47,231 nt of DNA. It comes from Psychrobacter lutiphocae DSM 21542. GTDB taxonomy: Bacteria > Pseudomonadota > Gammaproteobacteria > Pseudomonadales > Moraxellaceae. The DNA lies in the NCBI RefSeq assembly GCF_000382145.1, contig NZ_KB907646.1, positions 1 through 47,231 of the forward strand, in the 5' to 3' direction. Every line of letters starts with the position of its first letter. The first letter of the stretch is position 1. Made by a program: the position numbers and the translations under genes. Under the pieces are notes generated by a model. The model saw only the letters and a list, made by a program, of their open reading frames with translations. It had not been told where the DNA came from and ran no database searches. This document shows, in pieces, positions 27,127 through 36,466 of the stretch.

Positions 27127-27239
27127 ATACTTAGTATGCCGAGGTTAATATTGATATACTACCCTTTAACCGCTTTTTACGACAGTTTGTGTCGCCTTAT
27201 ATCCACCGCCTGAAGTTGGTGGTTTTACGGCGACTGGTG
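26008..27239 (-). mobile_element. IS200/IS605-type element carrying tnpB only, copy 2 (1232 bp)
   Basis: Same ends as copy 1: CACCAGTCGCC after TTTTAT at the tnpB-upstream end and GAGGAAGTCAA at the other. The subterminal hairpin keeps its pairing despite changes (CCACC...GGTGG at 27205-27222). Same orientation as copy 1. It is 22 bp shorter, which is accounted for by the 21-bp duplication and one base in the right-end hairpin. Confidence 0.8.
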
Positions 27240-27244
27240 ATAAA

Positions 27245-27856
27245 AGATATAAAAGATAGTTAAGACTTTTGGTAATCAATCTACAAAAAATATGATAGTC
27301 TAATATGTTTGATTTTTTTCTAGCATAAGTGACTTTTGATAATTATTATTTTCAATATTAATTATTGCTTTAGTACTGTTTTTTTAGCCATCCTTGGTTT
27401 ACAATCGTAAACTATATTTTCTATTGATAGATAGTTGTGTTGATAGATAGTTAGTTTCATTGTATTGATAAATAGATTGTATTGATAAATAGATAGGTGT
27501 GCTGGTAGATAAGCTGGTGTATGTGGGCGTGTCTTCATTTTGAAAATGGCGACAAAGATAAGAAATCGCAGTCAGACTAAGTAAATCACACAGATAATAT
27601 CATGATATTAACCCGTTATTTGACACTGTATGACGAGATTTAACTGTTTTTAGTCCTTTTATATGCCATTGCACTAATTGAAGACACCCTCTAATAGTCG
27701 TATAAAAGATGCACCTACTTATTTTATTCGTTTGATTTTGCCAAAACAACGTAAATCAACACGATACAATTCATTAGAAACTGTTGAACACCACGACATA
27801 TCAGCCTAGATTCTCCGTTTTTTTAATGCTTATCGAATAATTAATTTGGTTCTTTT
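27245..27856. other. AT-rich spacer upstream of the acyltransferase gene
   Basis: 612 bp without a gene that I can support. It holds runs of TGATAGATAG-like repeats (27424-27500), including a perfect 17-bp tandem duplication at 27460-27493. It should hold the promoter of the downstream gene, but no convincing pair of boxes was found. Confidence 0.4.
27460..27493. repeat. 17-bp perfect tandem duplication
   Basis: TTGTATTGATAAATAGA occurs twice in direct tandem, within a wider region of related TGATAGATAG motifs. Confidence 0.8.
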
Positions 27857-28825
27857 ATGAAAAATAAAATAAATTCCTTTTATCAAAAGCTACATACAAA
27901 AGCACCATTACTCGGAAAAACTGCCTCTTTTGCAACCGCAGCTGGAGTGATTGGCGCCAATACCTTTACCTTTGGTATTCCGCTATGGCTAATGGGAGCA
28001 ACCAAAGTCGTTACTGGATCAGCCGTTGCCGATGACAAAGTAATTGACATCGCTAATCATTGGATTAATGTCAATAACAGGCTAATCGATAGCGTACTGC
28101 CAGAGCGCGATTGGCGTATTGAAATGCCTGATGATCTGGATGAAAATAAGCAGTACTTGCTTATCAGCAATCATCTATCTTGGGTCGATACTAGTATCGT
28201 GCAATACATCAGTCAAGGCCAACTGCCTTTGGTTCGCTTTTTTACCAAATATAATCTAATTTACATTCCTTTTATTGGTCAGGCATTTTACTTTTTAGAC
28301 TTTCCGATGATGAAACGCCATACCAAAGAGCAAATTGCCAAAAACCCAGAGTTAAAAAGCCGTGATATCTTGGAGGCTAAGCGAGCTTGTGGGCTATTAA
28401 AACATAAGCCTTTTGCACTGCTTAACTATCTAGAAGGCACTCGCTTCACCCCCAAAAAACGGGATGCTCAAAACTCACCGTATAAAAACTTATTAAAACC
28501 AAAAGCAGGTGGCATTTCACTGGCTATACAAGCCCTTGGGCCACAAATTGATGGAATACTGGATATGACTATTGTCTATCCTGATGGCAGCCCTTCTTAT
28601 AGTGACTTGTGGAAAGGTAATATCAAACGTTTGGGGGTTAATTTACAACGTATTGATATCCCACAAGATCTGTTTACTGCTATTGAAGAAGGAGATTATA
28701 ATAATGATGAAAACATTAAACAAACCATGTATGCTTGGCTAGATAAAATATGGCAAGATAAGGATGCGCTGATTACTCGTATGAAAGCTGAGTTTGCAGA
28801 GTCGCCTCAATCGCCAAAACCTTAG
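27857..28825 (+). CDS. YihG-type 1-acylglycerol-3-phosphate acyltransferase
   Basis: A 322-residue membrane acyltransferase of the PlsC/LPLAT superfamily. The catalytic motif is SNHLSWVDTSIV (H-x4-D around residue 105), followed by KYNLIYIPFIGQAFYFLDFPMMKR and the phosphate-binding block NYLEGTRFTPKKR, then LKPKAGGISLAIQALG. This arrangement matches E. coli YihG, which acylates lysophosphatidic acid with a preference for particular fatty acids; the substrate here is inferred. An N-terminal hydrophobic segment (about 20-52) anchors it. The ribosome-binding site before ATG is weak. The next gene starts 51 bp later and may be co-transcribed. Confidence 0.85.
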   Translation: MKNKINSFYQKLHTKAPLLGKTASFATAAGVIGANTFTFGIPLWLMGATKVVTGSAVADDKVIDIANHWINVNNRLIDSVLPERDWRIEMPDDLDENKQYLLISNHLSWVDTSIVQYISQGQLPLVRFFTKYNLIYIPFIGQAFYFLDFPMMKRHTKEQIAKNPELKSRDILEAKRACGLLKHKPFALLNYLEGTRFTPKKRDAQNSPYKNLLKPKAGGISLAIQALGPQIDGILDMTIVYPDGSPSYSDLWKGNIKRLGVNLQRIDIPQDLFTAIEEGDYNNDENIKQTMYAWLDKIWQDKDALITRMKAEFAESPQSPKP

Positions 28826-28876
28826 GGGACAAACACCACTTGACACTTTACTTGCGCGAGAAAGGCATCTAGTAGC

Positions 28877-30010
28877 ATGAGCAACTCATCCCATGACACG
28901 CATCTAACACCGGCTGATTCTCATTCTAACTCTGAGTCTCGCCTAAGTCCGACATCCCCTAGCGAGCAGCCACAAAAAACGAATCGTACCAAAGCCCTGC
29001 TCGCTTTGACTTATGATATCCTTATGTTAGCGGTTATCATCATTGACCTAACCATCATTAGTCTTGACTTGCTGCTGATGAGTAAGTTTGCCGCACAAGT
29101 TGCTGACTGGCTAAACTTGACTCAATACTTGTTGGTTTATACCGAAGGAGTTCATTTCCCTCTGCGTGTCTTGGGTGGCTTTTTTACTATTTTTTTGATT
29201 GTGGAGCTGGGGTTACGCTGGCTATTGTCGATCATACAAAAAGAGTATTCTCGCTGGTTTTTCTTCCCTTTTGCGCACTGGTATGAGGTGCTTGGCTGCT
29301 TCCCCCAGTTTCGTGCGTTACGCTTACTCAGAGCCTTTTTTATCGGTCGCAAGCTGTATCAACTGGGCTATCAGGTATTACCGAAAAAGTGGATTGCCTC
29401 AGGTAAGTTTTATTATGACGTGATATTTGAGGAGTTGTCTGACCGAGTGATCTTAACCGCAACAGATAACTTACGCCAACAGTTTGCTGATGAGCAAGCC
29501 AATCAACGCTTTATCAATGAAACACTAAATAAAAATCGAGCGCAAATCGAGCGCATGCTCGCCTCTATGCTCAAACAGGAGCTAACACCAAAGCTACAAC
29601 AGCTGGCACACAATGACGCCTCAAAACAGTTGGCTTCCGAAGTGGGTAGTGCTGTACAAGATGCTTTATATCATACTCCAGAGTTGCGCCGTTATTTGCG
29701 TTTAATCCCCATTGCTGGAGGCCTGATTGAAAGTCAACTACATTCGATCAGTCAAAACATTGGGGAAAATATTACCGAAACCTTAATCCGTCACTTTACC
29801 CAGCCACATATTGCTGAGCCGATTATTGATGAGGTGGCGCAGACTATTGCTAATATTGATCTAGATAACCCTGAGCTTGAACAACTGGTCTCAAGCATTG
29901 TTAATGATGGGTTGACCGCCTTTGAACAGCAGGTTAAGGTTCAGCAGTGGAAGCATCAACAGCATTTAAAACTTGGTACACTTGTACAAAGCGAGCAACA
30001 ATCTGTATAG
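28877..30010 (+). CDS. Membrane protein of unknown function with S4-like segment
   Basis: 377 residues, not assigned to a named family. A polar N-terminus (1-38) is followed by hydrophobic segments at about 40-66 (LLALTYDILMLAVIIIDLTIISLDLLLM) and 94-118 (VLGGFFTIFLIVELGLRWLLSII), and then FFPFAHWYEVLGCFPQFRALRLLRAFFIGRKL. The last stretch, with Arg/Leu spacing, resembles the S3-S4 part of voltage-sensor domains in ion transporters, but no pore segment follows. The C-terminal two thirds are helical and soluble-looking (ADEQANQRFINETLNKNRAQIERML...). It sits between the acyltransferase and minC. Confidence 0.6.
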   Translation: MSNSSHDTHLTPADSHSNSESRLSPTSPSEQPQKTNRTKALLALTYDILMLAVIIIDLTIISLDLLLMSKFAAQVADWLNLTQYLLVYTEGVHFPLRVLGGFFTIFLIVELGLRWLLSIIQKEYSRWFFFPFAHWYEVLGCFPQFRALRLLRAFFIGRKLYQLGYQVLPKKWIASGKFYYDVIFEELSDRVILTATDNLRQQFADEQANQRFINETLNKNRAQIERMLASMLKQELTPKLQQLAHNDASKQLASEVGSAVQDALYHTPELRRYLRLIPIAGGLIESQLHSISQNIGENITETLIRHFTQPHIAEPIIDEVAQTIANIDLDNPELEQLVSSIVNDGLTAFEQQVKVQQWKHQQHLKLGTLVQSEQQSV

Positions 30011-30044
30011 CGTGTTAATTACAAATACTTTGTATGCCAATTAC

Positions 30045-30116
30045 TTTATACTTAGATTGCGCTTTATGCTTAGATTGCGCTTTATGCTTAGATTGCGCTT
30101 TATGCTTAAGCTACAC
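30045..30116. repeat. 18-bp tandem repeat upstream of minC
   Basis: Three copies of TTTATRCTTAGATTGCGC (30045-30062, 30063-30080, 30081-30098; one base differs in the first) are followed by a degenerate fourth, TTTATGCTTAAGCTACAC. It sits in the 156-bp gap before minC, where the minC promoter would be expected. Confidence 0.85.
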
Positions 30117-30166
30117 TCTTTATACTTAAATTACCCACTCTAGCTTTTTGTCTTCAAGGATTTTTT

Positions 30167-31015
30167 ATGACAGCCTCTACTGATGTGACACCTGCCTTAA
30201 AAATGTACGGTAAAATGCTCACCTTTACACGCATTCATTTAAGAACCAATGACTTACAACAAATTGAAGCCTATTTGTCAGACAGCCTTAGCCAAAAAAA
30301 CAGCCAAATTCCAGTGATTATTGATAGTGACGTTGAACAAGAGCTTGCCGCATTAGTAGAGTTATTTTGGTCTTTGGGATTACAGCCGATTGGTGTGGTT
30401 ACCGGCATCTTAGATGAGGCGGCAAAAGCATTACGTTTGGCCATTTTTCCAGGTGATGGTAAGCGCATTGAACGTATTCACCCTACCAAAAAAGCGACCA
30501 CCACCTTAGCTGAATCAATACCTGACACTCAGTCTAAGACAAAAGCTGCATCCAATACAGCAGCAGAAGTAACGGATACGGAACAAAAAGTCGAGATCAC
30601 ATCACAACAACAGCCCTCTTTGTCACAAAGTAGCGGTATATCCCAAAGCAACAGTGACTTTAGTGGCTCTGATAGTATGACCACCTTGTTTTATGATCAA
30701 ATGTTGCGTTCAGGTCAAAGCATTAACCATGTTGGTGGCGACTTAGTACTAACCAATAGTGTCAATAATGGTGCCGAAGCCATTACAGATAATAGCTTAC
30801 ATATCTATGGTCGTGCTCAAGGACGCTTAGTCGCAGGGGCTACTGGTGATAAAGATGCCCGTATTTTTTGTCAGCGCTTTAATCCGTCTTTGGTCTCTGT
30901 GGCTGGCACCTACTGCTTACATGATAGCATCCCTAAAGATATGATTGATAAACCTGTACAGGTTAGATTTGTGGAAGATGAAGGCTTGGTGTTTGAAGTA
31001 CTAGATAACTACTAA
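30167..31015 (+). CDS. minC: Septum site-determining protein MinC
   Basis: A 282-residue inhibitor of FtsZ ring formation at the poles. The N-terminal domain (about 14-110) contains FTRIHLRTNDLQQIEAYLSD and a GLQPIGVVTG strand. A Ser/Thr/Gln-rich linker (about 115-180) leads to the C-terminal right-handed beta-helix with RSGQSINHVGGDLVLTNSVNNGAEAITDNSLHIYGRAQGRLVAG and ARIFCQRFNPSLVSVAGTYCL, which binds MinD. The length is longer than E. coli MinC (231) mainly in the linker. AAGGA precedes the ATG. It is separated from minD by 507 bp, unlike the tight operon of most bacteria. Confidence 0.93.
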   Translation: MTASTDVTPALKMYGKMLTFTRIHLRTNDLQQIEAYLSDSLSQKNSQIPVIIDSDVEQELAALVELFWSLGLQPIGVVTGILDEAAKALRLAIFPGDGKRIERIHPTKKATTTLAESIPDTQSKTKAASNTAAEVTDTEQKVEITSQQQPSLSQSSGISQSNSDFSGSDSMTTLFYDQMLRSGQSINHVGGDLVLTNSVNNGAEAITDNSLHIYGRAQGRLVAGATGDKDARIFCQRFNPSLVSVAGTYCLHDSIPKDMIDKPVQVRFVEDEGLVFEVLDNY

Positions 31016-31275
31016 TGATGAGCAAACTCAATATGATACAAATTAATAAATACTTTATTTAAATTAAGTACAAGGCCTATGGAGTAAACAGATAGCAATA
31101 AAAAAACAAACAAATTTAGCTGAAAAAAGCAAGTGCATACTGTTACTTTAGTGTCATCTGTGATACCCTAACGCCATAATACTTGACTTATGTAGTGCTG
31201 TTATGCTTCTGGCATTAAAACTGATTTTGCTTTTGATTTTAATACCTGTTATCAGCTCACTATTTACTTTATGAT

Positions 31276-31307
31276 TTATAGCGAAAACTGCTTATAGCGA
31301 AAACTGC
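31276..31307. repeat. 16-bp perfect tandem duplication
   Basis: TTATAGCGAAAACTGC occurs twice in direct tandem between minC and minD. Confidence 0.8.
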
Positions 31308-31347
31308 ATTTTAATATAAAAATACAGGGAAGATATGCCTTGCACAC

Positions 31348-31385
31348 CATGTTTCGCACACCCTAACATGTTTCGCACATCATAA
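31348..31385. repeat. 19-bp tandem duplication, two mismatches
   Basis: CATGTTTCGCACACCCTAA is followed directly by CATGTTTCGCACATCATAA between minC and minD. Confidence 0.75.
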
Positions 31386-31522
31386 ATAATGCCAACTGCA
31401 AGGTGAATAACAAAACGCCCTATGCATTATATATTTTAACTTGGATTTCGTTATATTTTATTATGGACGCTTTACCGTCCCTACCCAGACTTCATATTTT
31501 AGATTTATAGGAGTATGCCATT

Positions 31523-32335
31523 GTGGCAAAAATCGTTGTAATTACCTCTGGTAAAGGCGGAGTCGGAAAAACGACAACCAGCGCTTCATTTGCCGCAGGC
31601 TTGGCCTTACGTGGTTACAAAACTGTCGTCATCGACTTTGATGTTGGTTTGCGTAACTTAGACTTATTGATGGGCTGTGAAAACCGTATTGTATATGACT
31701 TTGTTGATGTTATATCCGGCAATGCTCGCCTATCTCAAGCTTTAGTAAAAGATAAGCGCTTAGAAAACTTATATATTTTACCTGCCAGCCAAACCCGTGA
31801 TAAAGATGCGCTAACCGATGAAGGTGTTGCCGAAGTAATGGAAGAGTTGTCAAAACAGTTTGATTATATTATCTGTGACTCTCCTGCTGGTATCGAGCGT
31901 GGTGCACAGCTGGCTATGTATCATGCTGATGAAGCTATTATCGTTACCAATCCAGAGATCTCTTCTGTACGTGACTCAGACCGCATTATTGGTGTGCTAC
32001 AAAGCCGTACCAAAAAGGTTGAGGAAGGCACAGGTACTGTCCGCGAACATCTAGTGATTAACCGCTACAATCCAGAGCGTGCCGCTGCCAAAGAGATGAT
32101 GGATATTGACACCATTTCAAATGATATTTTAAAAGTACCTTTACTCGGTGTTATCCCTGAAAGCAACAGTGTTCTTGAGGCCTCAAACCATGGTGAGCCT
32201 GTCATCCATTATCCAGACTCTATTGCTGGTCAATGTTATGATGACATCGTTGCTCGCTTTTTAGGTGAAGAAAGACCATTACGTCACATTGACGTTAAGA
32301 AAAAAGGCTTCTTACAACGCTGGTTTGGGGGTTAA
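31523..32335 (+). CDS. minD: Septum site-determining ATPase MinD
   Basis: A 270-residue ParA/MinD-type ATPase. The deviant Walker A motif GKGGVGKTT lies at about residues 10-18, followed by [16 protein letters not shown], the Walker B region [15 protein letters not shown] and [16 protein letters not shown]. The C-terminal amphipathic helix ([12 protein letters not shown]) binds the membrane. It recruits MinC and oscillates with MinE. The start is GTG at 31523, 9 bases after AGGAG; an ATG at 31515 is out of frame. minE follows after one base. Confidence 0.97.
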   Translation: MAKIVVITSGKGGVGKTTTSASFAAGLALRGYKTVVIDFDVGLRNLDLLMGCENRIVYDFVDVISGNARLSQALVKDKRLENLYILPASQTRDKDALTDEGVAEVMEELSKQFDYIICDSPAGIERGAQLAMYHADEAIIVTNPEISSVRDSDRIIGVLQSRTKKVEEGTGTVREHLVINRYNPERAAAKEMMDIDTISNDILKVPLLGVIPESNSVLEASNHGEPVIHYPDSIAGQCYDDIVARFLGEERPLRHIDVKKKGFLQRWFGG

Positions 32336-32336
32336 T

Positions 32337-32618
32337 ATGTCAAGAAAAAAAGGATTTTGGAGCAGTTTATTTGGTACCGATACAAAAACAGGCAGTGCCA
32401 ATACCGCTACTGAACGCTTAAAAGTAATTGTTGCCAGTGAAAATCGCCTAAACTCACGTTTAACCATAGACCGCATTGAAAAAATGAAGCGTGAAATTCT
32501 GGAAGTGGTAAATAAATATGTCAATGGTGTTCAAATTGATGATGTTAATATCAATCATCGCCATGAAGATAACCTAGATGTGTTAGAGATGAATATCAAC
32601 TTACCAGATGGCAAATAG
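32337..32618 (+). CDS. minE: Cell division topological specificity factor MinE
   Basis: A 93-residue protein that stimulates MinD ATPase and confines MinCD to the poles. The N-terminal membrane-targeting and MinD-binding part ([24 protein letters not shown]) is followed by the dimerisation domain. I start at ATG 32337, one base after the minD stop; an in-frame ATG at 32265 would add 24 residues overlapping minD without family likeness. The coding end is followed by a strong terminator. Confidence 0.95.
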   Translation: MSRKKGFWSSLFGTDTKTGSANTATERLKVIVASENRLNSRLTIDRIEKMKREILEVVNKYVNGVQIDDVNINHRHEDNLDVLEMNINLPDGK

Positions 32619-32645
32619 CTGAGTATCACCACAAGAAATAATACG

Positions 32646-32680
32646 AAAAAACCGCCTCTGTTATAAAGAGGCGGTTTTTT
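32646..32680 (+). terminator. Terminator after minE
   Basis: CCGCCTCT and AGAGGCGG form a GC-rich stem with a 7-nt loop, preceded by six A and followed by six T. It works in either direction, ending minDE and possibly leftward read-through from the cytochrome gene. Confidence 0.92.
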
Positions 32681-32884
32681 ATAGCTTGCCTACGGATGAT
32701 AGGCATTATAATCAACGAGCTACTAAACAGTTACGGTGTTAAGTGTTATCCTCGTTAAGCCTATTTCAGTAATACCTGCTCTTGATTGCCTAACTATTTT
32801 CGGTTGCCTTATACCTATTCTCGATCTCTGTGATCAGATCTAGAGCTCTGTGATTAGGATGTTAAAAAACGTCCATATCAAAAC

Positions 32885-33433
32885 CTATATAATGCGCTTT
32901 AAAATACCATCTTTTTTGATAAATTGGTGGTGTACCACAGCCAACAAATGAATCACAGTAAAAGTTAACAGTAAAGGCCAGATGATTTCGGTGTGCAGGT
33001 TGTCAAAAAAACGCGCACGTACCCGATCTATCTCAAGCATACTCGGTATCTCAAATATCCCGAACATATCAACTGCACGACCACCGTACCAAGACATCAA
33101 TAAGCCAGAGATGGGCATGGCAAACAACAATACATACAACCCGACATGAACCACGCTAGAAGCAAGCTTTTGCCAAGTAGGTGCGGGTAAAGGTGCTGGA
33201 TCTGTACTTAGCAAACGACCGATCACCCGAGCCACCATCCATGCGAGCACACTCACGCCAAATGCTTTGTGTAAGTCAATGTAAGACCCTTGATTGTTCT
33301 CATGCAAGGTGATTAACACCCAAGTGATCAGTAGTAACAGCGCACTAATCCAGTGAAATATACGAACAGCAACTGACCATTTAGCTGGCTGATTGGTCGC
33401 TGGCTGATGATGTTTTTTTGGCTGTGTAGTCAT
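32885..33433 (-). CDS. Cytochrome b561
   Basis: A 182-residue inner-membrane di-haem b cytochrome of the bacterial CybB family. Four hydrophobic segments are visible (about 24-46, 55-73, 95-115, 150-170), with histidines in place for haem b: RIFHWISALLL, DLHKAFGVSVLAWM, VVHVGLYVLLFAMPISG and NLHTEIIWPLLLTFTVIHLLAVVHHQFI. It oxidises quinol or passes electrons to periplasmic acceptors such as superoxide in E. coli; the local partner is unknown. It stands alone, preceded by a 223-bp spacer to chpC. Confidence 0.92.
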   Translation of the reverse strand: MTTQPKKHHQPATNQPAKWSVAVRIFHWISALLLLITWVLITLHENNQGSYIDLHKAFGVSVLAWMVARVIGRLLSTDPAPLPAPTWQKLASSVVHVGLYVLLFAMPISGLLMSWYGGRAVDMFGIFEIPSMLEIDRVRARFFDNLHTEIIWPLLLTFTVIHLLAVVHHQFIKKDGILKRII

Positions 33434-33656
33434 AACATACTCATCCTATTATCAGTGGCACCTTTTGTTTTATTGATGTTTATTCGTTTGGTGATATTGG
33501 CATTGACTTGATTGTTTAATGGCTTTATATCATAACTAGCCACGATTTGCCTAGGGTGCCTCCTCAATTTGTACCACTACTTTTAAAGCGGCTATCAGCA
33601 CCAACCTTCAGCCACCCTCTTCAGCCAACTTTCATCTGTTAAAAGTAAGAGCAGAT

Positions 33657-34193
33657 TTATTTAGCTAGCTGACTTAAAGCTGACAAATCTGGCACCACAT
33701 AAGCCTGCTGCTGTACTAAAACTAACTGCGAAACATACTCGCCAGCAGTGCCATACTGTACTGTTGCTTCTAACTCAATATCTTTAATATCCAATAATTT
33801 TATTTCTCGCTGGATGAGCTCTCCTTTAACTAATATGGCTAGCCGTGCGTTATCGCTTTCCCCTTCCAAAATAACTACCTGCTCAGCCTCTTCTAACCTT
33901 GTTAATAACGGATAAATACTGATGACTTGCTGCTGCCATCGATAGCCTTGGTGATGCAAATAGGTTTGCGAATTGTCAGATATGGCACTCTGCTTCTCGT
34001 CTGCTATGGTAAGCTCTATAACAGCATGTGGGTCAAAGGGCATCACTGCCAAAATAAGTGCCGTAGGAACAATCCAGTCTAGCTGCTCAGTAGCTGGAAT
34101 AATCGTCGTCGCCAACACCCCCTGCTTAGTACTCATTAACGCATTGGTTGTTAGTGGTGATACTTGATACGGCCGCTGCTGTGTATTATTCAC
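33657..34193 (-). CDS. chpC: ChpC-like chemosensory protein
   Basis: A 178-residue protein with a CheW-like pattern: LDWIVPTALILAVMPFDP near the start, WQQQVISIYPLLTRLEE and a C-terminal YGTAGEYVSQLVLVQQQAYVVPDL. By position at the end of the pil-chp operon it corresponds to ChpC, a CheW-type adaptor of Pseudomonas aeruginosa. Similarity is weak at motif level, so the name rests partly on context. It starts 50 bp after the chpA reading frame ends. Loss of ChpA function upstream could make it redundant. Confidence 0.6.
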   Translation of the reverse strand: MNNTQQRPYQVSPLTTNALMSTKQGVLATTIIPATEQLDWIVPTALILAVMPFDPHAVIELTIADEKQSAISDNSQTYLHHQGYRWQQQVISIYPLLTRLEEAEQVVILEGESDNARLAILVKGELIQREIKLLDIKDIELEATVQYGTAGEYVSQLVLVQQQAYVVPDLSALSQLAK

Positions 34194-34243
34194 ACTGACT
34201 CCATTTGAGATAGGATTAGAGACTAGATTGGATAGAGTTTATA

Positions 34244-36379
34244 TTAGCTGCTAAGCAGACGTTGGATACGGCTTATTAATTCGGCTTCTTGAAATGGCTT
34301 ACCCATATACTCATTCACTCCCAGTTGTAATGCACGCTGACGGTGCTTATCTCCAGTTCGAGATGTAATCATAATGATGGGCAAGCTTTTTAACGCTTCT
34401 TGATGCGATTGATGGCGTACGTATGCTGCCACTTCGAAGCCATCCATTCGCGGCATTTCAATATCTAGCAACATTAGATCTGGATGCAAATTTTGTAACA
34501 TCGCAACTGCTTCTACACCATCTCGCGCGACATAAGCTTGGTAACCTTGACGAACTAACATCCTTGATGTTACCTTACGTACCGTAACTGAGTCATCGAC
34601 AATTAATATTTTGGGCATACTGCTTTGTTTTTTCTGAGCAGTTTGCGCTGGTATCTGTGTCTGCTGCGGTTTGCTGCTTGATCGCGACAGGGGCTTTGCT
34701 TGAATTGAAGAGGCGCTTATTTGCGATGTGGCCATCTGCTGCTGTGACACTGCCAAAGCAGTCGGCGCATTGCGTATCAAAGCCAGCACGTCTAAAATCA
34801 ACATAACCGAACCATCTGCAGTTATGGTCGCTGCTGATAAGCCCGTAATGGTTGATAGTGGTCGCCCTAATGGCTTCACCACCAGCTCAACACGAGAGCC
34901 GATAATCTCATCCACATGCAACGCATAGTTTTGACCAGTTTGCGTTTTTAACAACACTACTGGCACGCTAGACTTAGCATTTGCTGATTGAAGCTGTCCA
35001 GCTTTAACCCCACTGCCATACAGCAGTTGGGTTAAGTACCGAATCCGATAATCTACTCCTGAAATTTGCAAGCTACTGTCGGCTTGAGCCTCATAAAAAT
35101 CAGCCAAACGCTGTACAGAAATAAGCTCGATACGTTCAATTTGTAATAACGGAATAGCAAAGGTTTGGGTAGCTGCACGTACCACTAATGCCTCAGCAAC
35201 GTCAATGGTCAGTGGCAACCTTAAAATAAACTTTGTACCTACCCCAGCTTGGGACTGTGCAGAAACACTGCCCCCTAACTGCCGAACCTCACTTAGTACC
35301 ACATCCATACCAACACCACGCCCAGATATCTGGGTTAAGTTGCTGGCTGTCGATAGCCCTGCATGAAAGATATACTGCATGACTTCTAAGTCGGTTAAAT
35401 GCTGATCATCAGTGGCTATCAGACCACGGCTCACTGCTTTGCGTCGGACTGAGGCAACATCAATACCTTGCCCATCATCTTGCAGCCGAATCACTATTTC
35501 ACTGCCTTCACGTGCAATATCAATGGTAATTTGACCGTCTTCTGGCTTGCCTTGTTCGCTGCGTTTTTCAGGGGTTTCAATGCCATGATCTACGGCATTT
35601 CTTAGCATATGTTCTAATGGTGAGCTGATACGTTCCAGAATTGTTCTATCTATCTCATCCTGCGCATTTACCACTGACAACTGTACCGACTTGCCCAGCT
35701 CATTAGCAGTTTGACGCACTGTACGCTGTAATCTGGGTAATAAACGTGAAAATGGTACCATTCTAGAGGTCATTAACCCTTGTTGTAACTGGGTCTGATT
35801 TTGTGCTAGTTGCAGTAATAAGGCTTCTGTCTCTTGCGTCTTATTATGCAAAGTGGTCTTAATATCCAACAAATCAGAAGCAGATTCAGCCAATGACTTC
35901 GATAGCTGATTCAGTGCTGAATACTGATCCATCTCTAGGGGATCAAAATCAACATCTGCCTGTAAATAACTATCATCAAACTGAGAGCGTATCTGCGCTT
36001 CTAGCTCAATATCCATCCGCCGCAGCTGCTCAGCCAGTCTTTGTACCGTTGTACTCATCTCGCTAAGTGCGCCATTGACACTACTCATACTTAGCTCAAT
36101 ACGTGAACGGTTAATGGCTGACTCACCTGAAAGGTTAATCATCTGTTCCATCAGTTGAGTCGGCACTCGAATCATCTCGTTGCTGGTGCCCGTCTGTTCT
36201 TCTGCTTGTGGGTCATCTACTAAATAAGGTGGCATCTGACTAATATCTCTTCGCCCCAACCTAGCATCTCGCCAGCTTTCGTAGCGACTGACAGCTTGAA
36301 CATATGCTTGCAATGAGCCTTTGGGCAGCTCTGTTACCATCTCTGGCTGCTGAATAAGCTGCTGCAACTGGGTTATCAA
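34244..36379 (-). CDS. ChpA C-terminal fragment: kinase core, CheW domain, receiver
   Basis: An open frame of 711 codons after the premature TAG, starting at a TTG that is unlikely to initiate well. It holds the P3-like dimerisation segment (about 85-240), the ATPase N box LRNAVDHGIET (259-269) and G boxes DDGQGID and GRGVGMD (301-358), a CheW-like domain (about 395-530), and a C-terminal receiver with ILIVDDSVTVRK, LMLLDIEMPRMDG and a KPF loop. The catalytic residues look intact. It could be made only by reinitiation or read-through. Confidence 0.8.
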   Translation of the reverse strand: MITQLQQLIQQPEMVTELPKGSLQAYVQAVSRYESWRDARLGRRDISQMPPYLVDDPQAEEQTGTSNEMIRVPTQLMEQMINLSGESAINRSRIELSMSSVNGALSEMSTTVQRLAEQLRRMDIELEAQIRSQFDDSYLQADVDFDPLEMDQYSALNQLSKSLAESASDLLDIKTTLHNKTQETEALLLQLAQNQTQLQQGLMTSRMVPFSRLLPRLQRTVRQTANELGKSVQLSVVNAQDEIDRTILERISSPLEHMLRNAVDHGIETPEKRSEQGKPEDGQITIDIAREGSEIVIRLQDDGQGIDVASVRRKAVSRGLIATDDQHLTDLEVMQYIFHAGLSTASNLTQISGRGVGMDVVLSEVRQLGGSVSAQSQAGVGTKFILRLPLTIDVAEALVVRAATQTFAIPLLQIERIELISVQRLADFYEAQADSSLQISGVDYRIRYLTQLLYGSGVKAGQLQSANAKSSVPVVLLKTQTGQNYALHVDEIIGSRVELVVKPLGRPLSTITGLSAATITADGSVMLILDVLALIRNAPTALAVSQQQMATSQISASSIQAKPLSRSSSKPQQTQIPAQTAQKKQSSMPKILIVDDSVTVRKVTSRMLVRQGYQAYVARDGVEAVAMLQNLHPDLMLLDIEMPRMDGFEVAAYVRHQSHQEALKSLPIIMITSRTGDKHRQRALQLGVNEYMGKPFQEAELISRIQRLLSS

Positions 36380-36466
36380 GCCCTGATCTTTGGGTGGATT
36401 AATCCCTTGTTTTAATAAATAGATCGCTTGTACTAGCCAAGTGTGCGCCAGATCAATAAGCTCAAT

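Larger units (their letters stand above)
31016..31522. other. Long minC-minD spacer
   Basis: 507 bp with no gene that I can support. It carries a perfect 16-bp tandem duplication (TTATAGCGAAAACTGC, 31276-31307) and a 19-bp near-perfect one (CATGTTTCGCACA..., 31348-31385). It may hold a separate promoter for minDE. No terminator is evident after minC. Confidence 0.45.

Noticed and set aside
21770..27239. Composite transposon made by the two tnpB elements
   Set aside because: Neither copy has a tnpA transposase, this family does not mobilise segments by paired copies, and flanking sequences do not show a shared target duplication.
30045..30116. CRISPR array
   Set aside because: Repeat units abut without spacers and there are no cas genes in the window.
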